Source of the DNA: Prosopocoilus inquinatus | Lineage: Eukaryota; Arthropoda; Insecta; Coleoptera; Lucanidae | DNA length: 64,000 bases | Assembly: GCA_036172665.1 (NCBI GenBank) | Contig: CM069871.1 | Location: 5,642,001 to 5,706,000, forward strand | Reading direction: 5' to 3' | Shown here: one piece after another, positions 37,993 through 47,359 of the stretch | Position numbering within the stretch: position 1 is the first letter of the stretch | Layout: every line of letters starts with the position of its first letter | Translations under genes and position numbers: made by a program | The notes under the pieces: model-generated | Told to the model about the DNA's origin: nothing | What the model saw: the letters and a program-made list of their open reading frames with translations, nothing else | Databases searched by the model: none

Positions 37993-39508
37993 GTGTCCAC
38001 ATTTCGATGCTCACCATTGGCATCTCGGTTATTAGAAGACATAGAGCAACGGTTAAATGGGGAATGTGTTGCAGAATTCAATGCTCTCAACAAATCTCAT
38101 TTCAAATTCAGCATAACTTTTTAAATTTTAAGATAATTTAAGAAAACCAAAATTTGACGATTTCAATATTCCTCAATAACTCGATAACACCTGATGTGAC
38201 CTCTTCTAAACTTTTACATTGTTCAGACACTTTTTTAAGACAAAGTTTTTGATGCAAACAGAAACCTTCGATTATCATTTGTTTTCAAGTTATTAGGGCT
38301 AACTTTTGTTTTTCATATGGTACCCATTTTAGGTTTCTGGTTAATTAGATAGTTGAGCTTTTCAACGATGTATAACATACCCGAAGAATTTTTATTTTTA
38401 AGGGAGATATTAACAAAAACATAAATTAATCCCTTTTGAAATTAGTAGGCTATGAAATTAAACACTCAATACTGTAAAATAACGAAACGATATTGGCGTA
38501 ACAGATATTTGGAACTACTAACAAAAGAAAAATACCAGCTTCGAGACAAATTATTAATCCTGACGACATGCCACAAAACATCAGGTTCCAGCAGAATGAT
38601 TATCTGGCCCATAACACTCGTGAAGTACATTTTTTGAGAGAAAACTTTAATTAGAGTACTTTCAAATAATGGACCAGTACAATTGTTTGCGAGATCGCCC
38701 GACCTTACCCTCCTTGACTTTCATTTATGGGGTACCACTAAAAACGAAGTATTTAATTTTGCACCCCTCGAAGCTCAGTGAATTTTAGAACAAAGAATGG
38801 TGGATGTGCTAAGATTATTAAACTAAAACACACTTTGTAGTGTCTGAAACTCTGTTAGAATAAGATGTCAAAAATGTGTGGAACAGAATGGTTGTCTTAT
38901 TGAACAGTTTCTTTAAGTCAATCTCAACTTTTAGTACGCTTTCTTTGCTTTTTTTTTCTTTTATGACTTTTATTATCATTTGGATATTTTACAGCATACT
39001 TACCACATCTTTAAGCTTTTTCGTTGGTGTTCAATTCCATAGCCTACTAATTTCATAAGGGATTAGTTTATGTTTTTGTTAATATCTCCCCTAAATATAA
39101 AAATTTTTCGGGTATGTTATACATCGTTGAAAAGCTCTTTTTAAAGACTATCTAACTAACCAAAAACCTAAAATGGGTACCATATGAAAAACAAAAGTTA
39201 GTCCTAATAATTTGAAAACAAATGACAATCGGAGGTTTCTGTTTGCATCAAAAACTTTGTCTTAAAAAAGTGTCTGAACAATGTAAAAGTTTAGAAGAGG
39301 TCACATCAGGTGTTATCGAGTTATTGAGGAATATTGAAATCGTCAAATTTTGGTTTTCTTAAATTATCTTAAAATTTAAAAAAGTTATGATGAATGTGAA
39401 ATGAGATTTGTTGAGAGCATTGAATTCTACAAAACATTTCCTGTTTAACCGTTGCTCTATGTCTTCTAATAACCGAGATGCCAATGGTGAGCATCGAAAT
39501 GTGGACAC
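37993..39508. mobile_element. Nested DNA transposon with terminal inverted repeats of about 470 bases
   Basis: The left arm (37993-38459) and right arm (39032-39508) are reverse complements over essentially their whole length. They run from GTGTCCACATTTCGATGCTC at the outer end to AATTAGTAGGCTATG at the inner end. TA dinucleotides lie just outside (left within ATATACACT, right within ACTATAT). The 570-base centre holds a transposase remnant on the plus strand. It sits inside the hAT element and so inserted after, or moved with, that element. Confidence 0.85.
38583..38778 (+). pseudogene. Degenerate DDE transposase fragment of nested element
   Basis: One frame reads RFQQNDYLAHNTREVHFL, resembling the FQQDGAPAH block of mariner/IS630-like transposases with the catalytic Asp displaced to N-D. 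After a frame disruption, 38674-38778 reads ARSPDLTLLDFHLWG and NEVFNFAPLEAQ, close to the conserved RSPDLTPLDFFLWG block that contains the last catalytic acidic residue region. A TGA follows immediately. The rest of the transposase is missing, so it is inactive. Family placement (IS630-Tc1-mariner superfamily) is based on these two blocks. Confidence 0.75.
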
Positions 39509-40084
39509 TATATCTTTTAGAATGATTAGATTGTTTTTAGTTTTAACATTTTTATGATTTTATCAGGATGATTAGGTTGTTTTTAGATCTTTTTAGTGCT
39601 TTTAAGTTGGTAGCGTACTGAAGATGGCAGCTTAGCTGCCGAAATACGTATCTACGGATATGAAAATTATTGTGGGCGGAGGTTAATTTCAATTATCAAT
39701 GATCAGTGAATAATTTAAAGACAAAATAAAGTCAAATCAAATAAAGGAGAAAATAAAATCGCAATCAATCGACCGGATTAAAGTGTAAAATAAATTCACA
39801 CTCAATAAACGAAAATCAAAACAAATCAGGGAAAAATAATGGTAAATAGTTTGCTAAAAAATAAAATATATTAAAAGAGAGGGAAAGGGGGGCGTGAATC
39901 ATAACATAGCTTAAAAGGGGGTCGCGAAACCTAAAAGTTTGGGAAACGCTGGCATATACCCTTCTCACATCGCGTGCGCTTCTGCCTTGAACCACCTTGA
40001 AAAAATTAATTCCCCGCTCATTAACAATGAAATTAATTTTTTTCCTAACGGTCCTAACGGTGATTAAAAAAAAATTATACTTAC

Positions 40085-40229
40085 GCACTATTAGCATGGA
40101 TTGCGTATCTGATCCCGTGGACATGTTTTCGTCGTTTTCGTCGGTGGTTACTTCGCAACAGAAATTTCCGCTCAGTTTAAAGTCGGATATATTGCGGAGG
40201 TAAGCCTGCGTGCAGTTCGAATGATCCAG
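40085..40229 (-). CDS. beat: Beat-like protein, exon with second half of Ig domain 1
   Basis: The acceptor TTTCCTTGCAG lies just above 40229; the donor GTAAGT is at 40084. The exon is 145 nt: 48 codons plus one base, entered in phase 0. It starts LDHSNCTQAYLRNIS and includes DFKLSGNFCCEVTTDE, the SG-x-F-x-CEV block of the Ig F strand, where the second Cys is the disulfide partner of the Cys in the upstream exon. It ends SMLIV plus the first base of a Gln codon completed at 10547. Two extra cysteines (residues 6 and 24 of this exon) are unusual. NCT and NIS are possible N-glycosylation sites. It lies about 975 bases from the preceding exon. Confidence 0.88.
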
Positions 40230-40485
40230 CTGCAAGGAAACAGAATCCTTTAGACTTCTTTTTCGGAAAAGAAATCCGGAACAAATTACGCAGCCATTTT
40301 TCACGCACGCAAAACAGCAACGCGCAAGAAAATCAAAGAAACAGGAATCAATTCGGCACATATACAATTTGGAAACCAATTTGTGGTACGTAGGATGATG
40401 ATGGCAAAGAGCAGGGAATTGTATTATTAAAAAGGGAGAGCGAGGAAGGGGAAAAAATTTTATAACAATTTGAAGGGTCAATGTT

Positions 40486-41000
40486 TGAAAAGGACAATAC
40501 TTGGCAAAGATCAAACGAGCCCCTACACCAAAGAGCAGGGAAGTATTAAAAAGGGAGAACGAGGAGATGCAAATTCAAAGAGGAAAAAATTTATACCAAT
40601 TTAAAGAGTCAATGTTTGAAAAGGACATTACATGGCAAAGATCAAATGAGCCCCTACACAGGAGGCAGAAATTAGAAAGAGAAAAAAAAATACTCCAATC
40701 TACAGGGTTAATGTTTGAAAAGGACAATACTTGGCAAAGATCAAACGAACCCCTACACCAAAGAACAGGGAAGTAATAAGAAGGGAGAACGATGAGGTGC
40801 AAATTAGAAAGAGGAAAAAAATTACACCAATTTAAAGAGTCAAAGTTTGAAAAGGACAATACATGGCAAAGATCAAACGAGTCCCTACACAGGAGGCAGA
40901 AATTAGAAAGAGAAAAAAATACTCCAATCTAAAGGGTTAATGTTTGAAAAGATCGTGGATGATACTACTTGGCAAAGATCAAACGAGCCCCTACACCTTG
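40486..41000. repeat. Tandem repeat within the intron between the two Ig1 exons
   Basis: The word TTTGAAAAGGACAATACTTG, or a variant of it, recurs at about 40483, 40614, 40712, 40845 and 40940, with alternating spacings of about 130 and 100, giving a dimer of about 230. Each is followed by GCAAAGATCAAACGAGCCCC and TACAC. The plus strand is open for 91 codons and the minus strand for 94, but only as a by-product of the repeat. Confidence 0.8.
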
Positions 41001-41204
41001 CTGATGGTCGTAAAAAAACATAAAAACTATTATAATATGTTGCCTACCCTCTCTGTTTTCTTCAATGTATTTTTTATTTGTCTTCCGCCGAATGATTAAA
41101 AAAAAAAACGGTTTCCAAATTGTATATAATACAATGGATATACCTACATTCAAAACTGAAATGTGATGTTTTTTTTAAAAACAAAAATTAAAATAATGAC
41201 TTAC

Positions 41205-41413
41205 GTCTACTGTCAGTCCAGAAATAGGAAATGTCTTGGTACTTGAGTGTTTAGCCGTACTGCACCTGTAGAATTCGTAGCTCCCCCTGTACCACTGCAC
41301 TGAATAAAGGGGGGCGTCTTCTAAATCGTACGTACAAGTCAGTATGGCGTTTTGGTATCTAACTACGACCGGAGGTTCGATTGTCAGTTTCACGTTCTTC
41401 AAGCTCGAGCAAT
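41205..41413 (-). CDS. beat: Beat-family (beaten path) cell-surface/secreted Ig protein, exon with first half of Ig domain 1
   Basis: Beat proteins are secreted or membrane-linked two-Ig proteins of insects that bind Side-family receptors in axon guidance and synaptic choice. Acceptor TTTTGTTTCAG lies just above 41413 and donor GTAAGT at 41204. The exon has 209 nt: two bases finishing a codon, then 69 codons. It reads CSSLKNVKLTIEPPVVV, then AILTCTYDLEDAPLYSVQWY and RGSYEFYR, with the B-strand Cys at residue 26 and the Trp at 40. PLYSV-x-WYRG-x-x-EFYR and the following TKTFPISGLTVD are hallmark Beat phrases. The P-P-S-K-P and NN features of Ig2 suggest the Beat-VI/VII group, from memory only. 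The Cys in FYRC, where Tyr is usual, is odd. The signal-peptide exon was not found upstream. Confidence 0.9.
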
Positions 41414-43068
41414 CTGAAACAAAAGCAAAAATAATAAATTAGATAAAACGTTGGTATTTGTAACACAATTGAAATGATTTAATAAAATAAAATTACACGA
41501 CACAATTATTAAATAAATAATAATTATTTCGAAGGAAAGCCAGAAATCGGTTTCTGCTTCACGGTTTTCTCGAATGGCGTCCACTTACTTATATTTTCAG
41601 AATTGTCGTAATTGGCTCGCTCTTTTTTTTCTTTGTCTTTTTCGTTTTGGTCTCCCTCGGTATCAGATAGGTGTTTTAGTTTTGAAACTATTTTAAATAA
41701 AAATACATTTAAAAAATATGTAAAAATAAATAAAGACGTGAACTTTTGTTTACCAAACAAAAAAAAAACGCTCTTTGCAAATGTAATCGAGAATGTTTAC
41801 AGTTTTTAATACAGGGCGTTCTGCAACTTAATACAAAAAAATGCAGCTGATAAAAATAGAAGCGAGAGGTAATGCAATGAACTGTTTTGTACTTAGCAGA
41901 ACATTAATAAATTTTAATGTCATTGGATATAGCATTAAAATTCCTTCAAAATGCACTGCCAATCAAATCACCTCGTCGTTTAAAATTTTGAAATTTATAG
42001 TACGCACAGCGCCACCAAGTGAACGTTTTAGCCTAATTTTATCTCAGCGCCCGGTACCTTTTATTTGCTTTTTTTGATTTCATTTTTGTACGAAGTTCCT
42101 ATTTATTTTGTTTCAAAGTTTGTACGAAGTAGAATCGAATTCAGACAAACACAAGTTTCCTTTTTTTAACTAAAGAGCAAACAGACGAGCTGTTAATCAA
42201 CTGTTAAAAACAGACAAACGGTTGGATGTGGCAATTTTGAAAGTCATGGCGCGCACAGCGCCATCTAGCGGATGTCCTTTGCACAAAATCAAACAACCAA
42301 TATCGCACAATGTTAAGATCAGTCGTGCCATACCGAATTGTTTCATTTTCTTTCAGTTTCTTCTTATACTGCGTCGGTCTAAAGTCCCTTCCTCCCTCTT
42401 AATTTGGAAACTATTAAGATACAATGTACAAGCAAAGATAACATCCGGTAGATGGCGTTGTGAGCACTACGAGCCAAGGTTATTAGATTATAAGGTGGGC
42501 TAAGTCATCGCAGAATTCGCTGCATTTCGAACAGGACTTTCGACGGGATTTAAGAAAGTTGATTGACATGGAACCAAAAAGAAAAAAATACAATTATCTA
42601 TTTAATATTATTATACGAAAATTTCTTACAATTAAAAACCAAAAAAAGTATTATTAAAGTGAGATGCGACGTTTAATGAACGCAGTTTAGTGAAACTCTA
42701 AGGGCCAGTTGTATGAGGGTGCTCTAAACCCAAGTTTAACTGAGCCAGATTCAAGGTAAACAAATTCCCATAGGATTTTAAGAACATACGGCAATTAATG
42801 CATTCATAAATAAAATTTGATACTGATTCAGTTGAAGGTCAGTTTAAACCTCCTTCGTACAACTGGCGCTTAGTGACGTTTTATGATTCACTTTTCACCA
42901 AACCTAAGCCACCTTAACAATTTAAACGACTTTGCGAGCTTCAATAATTTAAATGGCAAGAGGATTTGCGGTATTTTTTTGCGGTAATTTTTCAATTTTA
43001 CATTCGACCATTAATTAGTAAGTTCTTCACAGTCTTAATTTATTTTTGAGTTAATTACAGGGAAACTC
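41414..43068. other. Sequence upstream of first visible Beat exon
   Basis: Probably 5' intron. At 41520-41595 the words AAGCCAGAAATCGG and CTCGAATGGCGTCCACTTA resemble the repeat next to the foldback elements at 53 and 56 kb. A TACAGGGCGTTCTGCAAC end-like string is at 41810, without a partner. Three GCGCCATCTAG-like words are listed separately. The minus open frame at 41399-41584 is hydrophobic but in the wrong frame for the exon and is not the signal peptide. Confidence 0.5.
42003..42465. promoter_or_regulatory. Cluster of three CTCF-like words
   Basis: ACAGCGCCACCAAGTG (42006), ACAGCGCCATCTAGCGGATG (42255) and, in the opposite orientation, CATCCGGTAGATGGCG (42442). The second reversed contains CCGCTAGATGGCGC, close to the insulator-protein CTCF consensus. 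The first two are embedded in a longer direct repeat (ATTTTGAAA...CGCACAGCGCCA), so the words may simply be part of a dispersed element. Confidence 0.3.
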
Positions 43069-43640
43069 TGCTTGTCTAAAATCGTTTCCCCTCTGCTATT
43101 CTTCAAGGCTGACCTTGCACGTGCTCTGTTTTAATGTGCGTTGCAGTTTTACTTCATATTGCGGTTTAATTTCTAAATGATTTACATTTTGTGAGTACTG
43201 AAAAACTCAAATCCTTACACAAGCAAACACATGCTACTTAAAATCAAACATTCTTTTCACTTGTGCACTTATTTGATTTTTGTATCATGTGAGAATTAAG
43301 TTCTTGGAGATTTTATTTGAAGAGTCGGTCGACTTTTGACATACGATCCGTATCCGTTTGCAGAGAAGCTTTTTAATTATTTCCTTCCGCTCGGAACTCC
43401 TCACGCTATTCTTAAAGCTCTGCCGCAAGGTCTCTATCATTGCGCGCCTGTTTTGTTGAACTTGAAAATAATTATTCAATTAAGCTTTCGATCAAACAAC
43501 TATTTATAATTTAACTAAAGAAAGTTTTTCTTTGTAAAATTGAATTAAGCGTTTTTTTTTCTTGACGTTTCGCTGTGCGCTTGACAGTTTCTTCAAGATA
43601 AAATAAATGAAGAATAATTACGTATATTAATAATAAATAA
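43069..43640. repeat. 570-base dispersed repeat, copy 1
   Basis: Matches 43973-44523 at an offset of about 900 bases. Shared anchors are TTCAAGGCTGACCTTGCACG, TGACGTTTCGCTGTGCGCTT, GACGATCCGTATCCG-like words and TTGCAGAGAAGCTTTTTAAT. The minus-strand frame of 64 codons inside has no recognised domain and is broken in copy 2. Confidence 0.8.
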
Positions 43641-43671
43641 TTTTTGGGTAGTGCTTGCTAGTGAGAATTGC

Positions 43672-43818
43672 AGAGAATATGAAACAAATTAAAAAAAAAA
43701 CTTTTTAAACGAGCTAAAAGAGTAATTTGATAATTATATTTGCGAAATGTCAAGTAAGTCAATAAATTACTTTTTTAGCTCGTTTTAAAAAGTTTTTTTT
43801 TATTTGTTTCGTATTCTC
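43672..43818. repeat. Foldback with arms of about 57 bases
   Basis: The left arm AGAGAATATGAAACAAATTA continues through an A-run to ACGAGCTAAAAGAGTAATTT. The right arm is its reverse complement with few mismatches (AAATTACTTTTTTAGCTCGT continuing to GTATTCTCT). The loop is about 33 bases. It sits between the two copies of the 570-base repeat. Confidence 0.8.
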
Positions 43819-43972
43819 TTTAATAATAACAACAATAATAATTTTATTAAGCCCAAAATAGAATATAAACAAAACAAGTAACTAATTATGAGGTATTAGG
43901 TCAGATGATTTAAAGAAATATATATATAATATAATTACAATTTAAATTTTTGCAATTATATTACAGATTGAT

Positions 43973-44523
43973 TGCTTGTCTAAACCGTTTCTCTTCTGCT
44001 ATTCTTCAAGGCTGACCTTGCACGTGTTTTGTTTTCAAGTGCGTTACGATATTACTCATATTGCGGTTTAATTTCTAAATTACTTATATTTTTTGAGTAC
44101 TGAAATACTCAAATCCTTACTCAAGCAAACACATGCTAAAATCAAACATTCTTTTCCCTTGTGCTTTTAATTTTTGTATCGTGTGAGAATTGAGTTTCTG
44201 GAGATTTTATTTGAAGAGTCGGTGGACTTTTGACGTACGATCCGTATCCGTTTGCAGAGAAGCTTTTTAATTATTTCCTTCCGCACGCTATTTCCTTAAA
44301 GCTCCGCCGCAAGGTCTCTATCATTGCGCGCCTGTTTTGTTGAACTTGAAAATAATTATTCAGTTAAACTTTCTGACTATTTATAATTTAATTGAAGAAA
44401 TTTGTTCTTTGTAAAATTGAATTAAATAAATGTCTTTTTTTCTTGACGTTTCGCTGTGCGCTTGACAGTTTCTTCAAATTAAAATGAACGAAGAATAATT
44501 ACGTATTTTAATAATAATAATAA
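43973..44523. repeat. 570-base dispersed repeat, copy 2
   Basis: Second copy of 43069-43640, with small deletions. The preceding 100 bases (43870-43972) recur at about 45065-45170 (AATTATA(A/T)TA(C/T)AGATTGATTGC), so this family has at least one further partial copy. It ends where the solo LTR begins. Confidence 0.78.
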
Positions 44524-44846
44524 TGTTACGTTTCTAGGGTTTAAATTAATTTAATAAAACAATCAGTAAAACTTAACCGTAATTTAATAATGCTTACAAT
44601 CTAATTTATTTGTAACAATTTATTTACACACTAAATCTAACTTCGACGATCGCTATTTAGAATACGACTGACTCCTGATCCCACCCCGGCCGATTTTATA
44701 TTCTACGCTGCCTTCTCGTTCGTTCCATCGCTGGAAAAGTCTAGTCTGTTCGATATAGGCCCCGGTGGCGTGGCAGCCAATGACGGATAACGAACCGACT
44801 TCTTGACGCCTTCAGTTTGACGTAGTAAGCTGGGTGGCGCGCCACA
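44524..44846 (-). mobile_element. Candidate solo LTR with TATA box and initiator
   Basis: The segment begins TGTTACG and ends GCCACA, giving TG...CA termini, flanked by ATAA on both sides (44520-44523, 44847-44850), a 4-base target duplication typical of Gypsy-like elements but in low-complexity sequence. On the minus strand TATAAAA (44700-44694) is followed 31 bases later by the initiator TCAGT (44671-44667). Two AATAAA signals occur further downstream before the end. This U3-R-U5 order fits a solo LTR. No internal retroelement sequence adjoins it. Confidence 0.65.
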
Positions 44847-45175
44847 ATAATTTTTTGAAAAAAATTTGTTGCAAATCGTTTTTGATTGCAGTGAAAACCT
44901 CGAGCAGCCTCTGTACAGCTGTTTCAGCCCTGCTTGGGGCTTCATTAGCAGAGACGTAGCTCGATATTCCCACTGCAGACCAAAAACGATTTGTCCAATT
45001 TATTCGCAATTGCGATGTAATAGTGATGAACAGATAATAATTTGATTAAGCACAAAATATAATAGAAACAAAAGTAATTAATTATAAGGTATAAGGTTAG
45101 ATGATCTAAAGAAAAGCTTATTTTATAATTGCAATTTAAATTATTGCAATTATATTATAGATTGATTGCAGGGGC

Positions 45176-46780
45176 TCGTTGTGTTTGTTGGGTTGCTTGA
45201 CTGGCAGTAATGTGGGTTTCCGTTATTCAGAGCAGATGAATAAATAAAGACTAAAAGGAGGAGTGCGGTCAAAGAGGCAAGATAAGTAGCCTGAGTGTCT
45301 ATTTGTTACAATACAAGAGCTTTGTTATATGCTCCGGGGCGAGCTTCGTTACGACGTAAAAACACTTGTAGTTCCATCAAGTCGACCTCAAAACGAAATC
45401 CACACTGTGCAATGCAGTACTTTCCTGAAAAATGATTTCCCTCATTTGAATGAGTAAAGGGGAGAAAGAAAAAATCACCCTTCGGAAATTCTGCTTCTTT
45501 ATAATCTGCCAAATCCAAGAGATTTGTTTTAATGATTGACGCGTCAATTAATCTTTAAAACAAAGATTGATTCATTTATTGGGTGTGGGGCAATAATGAT
45601 GATAATAATAGAAATTTCCATTATCCGACTAAGATTGGATGGAAGCTGGTGCGCGCGAGCTTATTATCTCCTTGGTTTTCCCACAGGGTTAATTTAATTC
45701 ACAACTTGCAAAACCGAATTAAACGTGACCCTAAACGCGATGAATACGGGGAAAGTACAACTGCTAAATTCGATTTCCATGACTGTCACATCTTGAATAA
45801 TGGCGCTGATTAAATTCGAATCTATTTTTAAACATTAATGCAAATCCCCTTAATAACATCAAGAAATTAGAGCGAAGCCGCCGCTTAAGCGCCGTTAAAT
45901 ATTGATTTCCACCGCTCCATAATTCTCAAACACAAAATTAGAGATACACAAAAGTAATTAGCTAACTTAATTATAATTATAACTCCACCACCTTAGGCGA
46001 GATACCTAATTTAAGCGGGCGAAGGAAGGCGCGGCGATGAAATTCGGAATCGGATTTATGAATCTGTTTTGAAAATTCTAAGCGCGTGAGAACGAGTTAA
46101 ATCATACTTTCTTCCGCTTCAGGTGTTCAGTTGGTTAGTAACGAACCATTAATGTTATAAACGGCATTAGATTTGATTAAATTGAATGTAGCCGGGTGTA
46201 AACAGGCGTTTAATTAATTTCGAATCTATCTGCGAAAATCGCATTCACGTATTAGTTTAGCGTAAGTGCGGAAAAGCGTTCTCTGCGAAAAGGAAAAAAA
46301 AAAGAAACAAATCGGAAATTTTTATCATCCGGCTTTTATTTCATAAATAATTCATAACTTAAATACAACATATCTGACAAAATGATTGATCGCCTCTGGA
46401 TTTCATGCTTTTCCTTTTGTTCTGGCGAAATATTCGACGCGCGAATCTTCTTTACGCCCGCCCCTCCAACACTAAAATAAAGAGTTCAATAAAACTAAAG
46501 CAAAAAGCTGCGGAGTAAGAGTTTTTCTTATTTTTATTTTTATTTTTTTTTTTTTAAGTTCAAGTGACGTGACGGTGCAGTTGTGATAAGAATGATTTAC
46601 GAAATAAAAGTGTCTAGAATTGCTGCCACTTTTAGGGAAACCTCCTGACACAAAAGTCGCGGAATTATATATGCTTTTATAAGCGCTTCTTGAGCTTGAA
46701 CGTGGGTACAGCTTTATACGATTCCACGGGCGCTTTAAGACCTTCCTTCCGCTTTAGAAAATCACAAATGCGTAGCTACG
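45176..46780. other. Noncoding stretch, no gene seen
   Basis: Unique-looking sequence, moderately GC-rich in places (45630-46060). The minus frame at 45306-45518 and plus frame at 45583-45813 show no domain, splice context or signal peptide. Some of this could be conserved noncoding sequence upstream of the Beat exons. Confidence 0.5.
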
Positions 46781-46788
46781 CTGTAAAT

Positions 46789-47175
46789 CAGCTTTAATTA
46801 ACACAAAGAAAAACAAAAAACGTCCAATACATCAGCGTTCTTAAAATATTTAAAATTACAAAGACAAACAAATCACAACATGACTCTAAAAACGAAATTA
46901 AAATTAAAAAAAAAAAAACAAAAAAAAGACAAGGGGGAGGAACATAAGAAAATTTCGGATTATTGAATTTCACATAAAAACCAGAAACAGAAAGAACATT
47001 TTCATTTCTTCGAAAAATGTAATCAGATTGGAACTGAAGAAAGGAAACACAACGACTTCAACAGGAGAGAAAAAGAAAAACAAATGACGATCATCATATT
47101 TACGAAAAAAAAAGGATTATATTTCAGAACAACGACTTCAACATGAAAGAAAAAAAGATATATTCTCAGTATAAT
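46789..47175. repeat. Repeat module on the 3' side of the LINE
   Basis: 46789-46858 (CAGCTTTAATTAACACAAAG, ATTTAAAATTA) matches 55702-55770. About 46870-47110 (CAAATCACAACATGACT, ATGTAATCAGATTGGAACTG, CACAACGACTTCAACAGGA) matches about 52455-52680 on the far side of the LINE in the same orientation. Purine-rich and noncoding. Confidence 0.75.
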
Positions 47176-47359
47176 AAGTGATACAAAATCAAACTGTACA
47201 TGAGTTTGTCTAGGTGAGTACCCGAATAAACAATTACAAATAAAATAAAATAAAAAATAAGATGGAATAAAATGAGACGGATAAACAATAATTAATTAAA
47301 AGCGAGAAAGTGGAAGAAAGAATGAAATGAAATGTGGAAAACAGCGACAAATATGAGTT

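Larger units (their letters stand above)
35705..39951. mobile_element. Non-autonomous hAT-type element with 8-bp target duplication
   Basis: Perfect 8-base direct repeats GCATATAC lie immediately outside (35697-35704 and 39952-39959). The left end reads CATCGTTTCCTAAAGTG and the right end, reversed, CAGCGTTTCCCAAACTT; the GTTTCCCAAA core followed by GGGGCGCGCCCC or GGTTTCGCGACCCCC is the usual terminal pattern of animal hAT transposons. Eight-base duplications are diagnostic of hAT. No hAT transposase frame exists inside. The 4.2-kb body consists of an internal 1-kb tandem duplication (35705-37698), A-rich sequence and a nested transposon (37993-39508). Confidence 0.88.
10548..40084 (-). other. 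Giant Beat intron, about 29.5 kb
   Basis: Bounded by a GTAAGT donor at 40084 and a TTTGCAG acceptor at 10548; both flanking exons agree in phase (1 base + 2 bases). Its contents are listed separately: T-rich repeats, an R1-type LINE remnant, small transposons, a satellite array and a hAT insertion. No host exon was recognised inside, though small alternative exons cannot be excluded. Confidence 0.85.

Noticed and set aside
39618..39665. Hammerhead-ribozyme-like core (CTGAAGA, GGCAGC stem, GAAA)
   Set aside because: An extra base disturbs the stem II junction and no helix I/III with a cleavage site could be found nearby; similar words at 34773-34800 have a changed core base.
41399..41584. Hydrophobic minus-strand frame next to the first Beat exon as signal peptide
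   Set aside because: It runs into the exon in the wrong frame and stops there; the exon has a good acceptor and needs a preceding codon base from a separate exon.
43285..43479. 64-codon minus frame in the 570-base repeat as a gene
   Set aside because: The second copy of the repeat has deletions that break the frame, and no domain is recognised.
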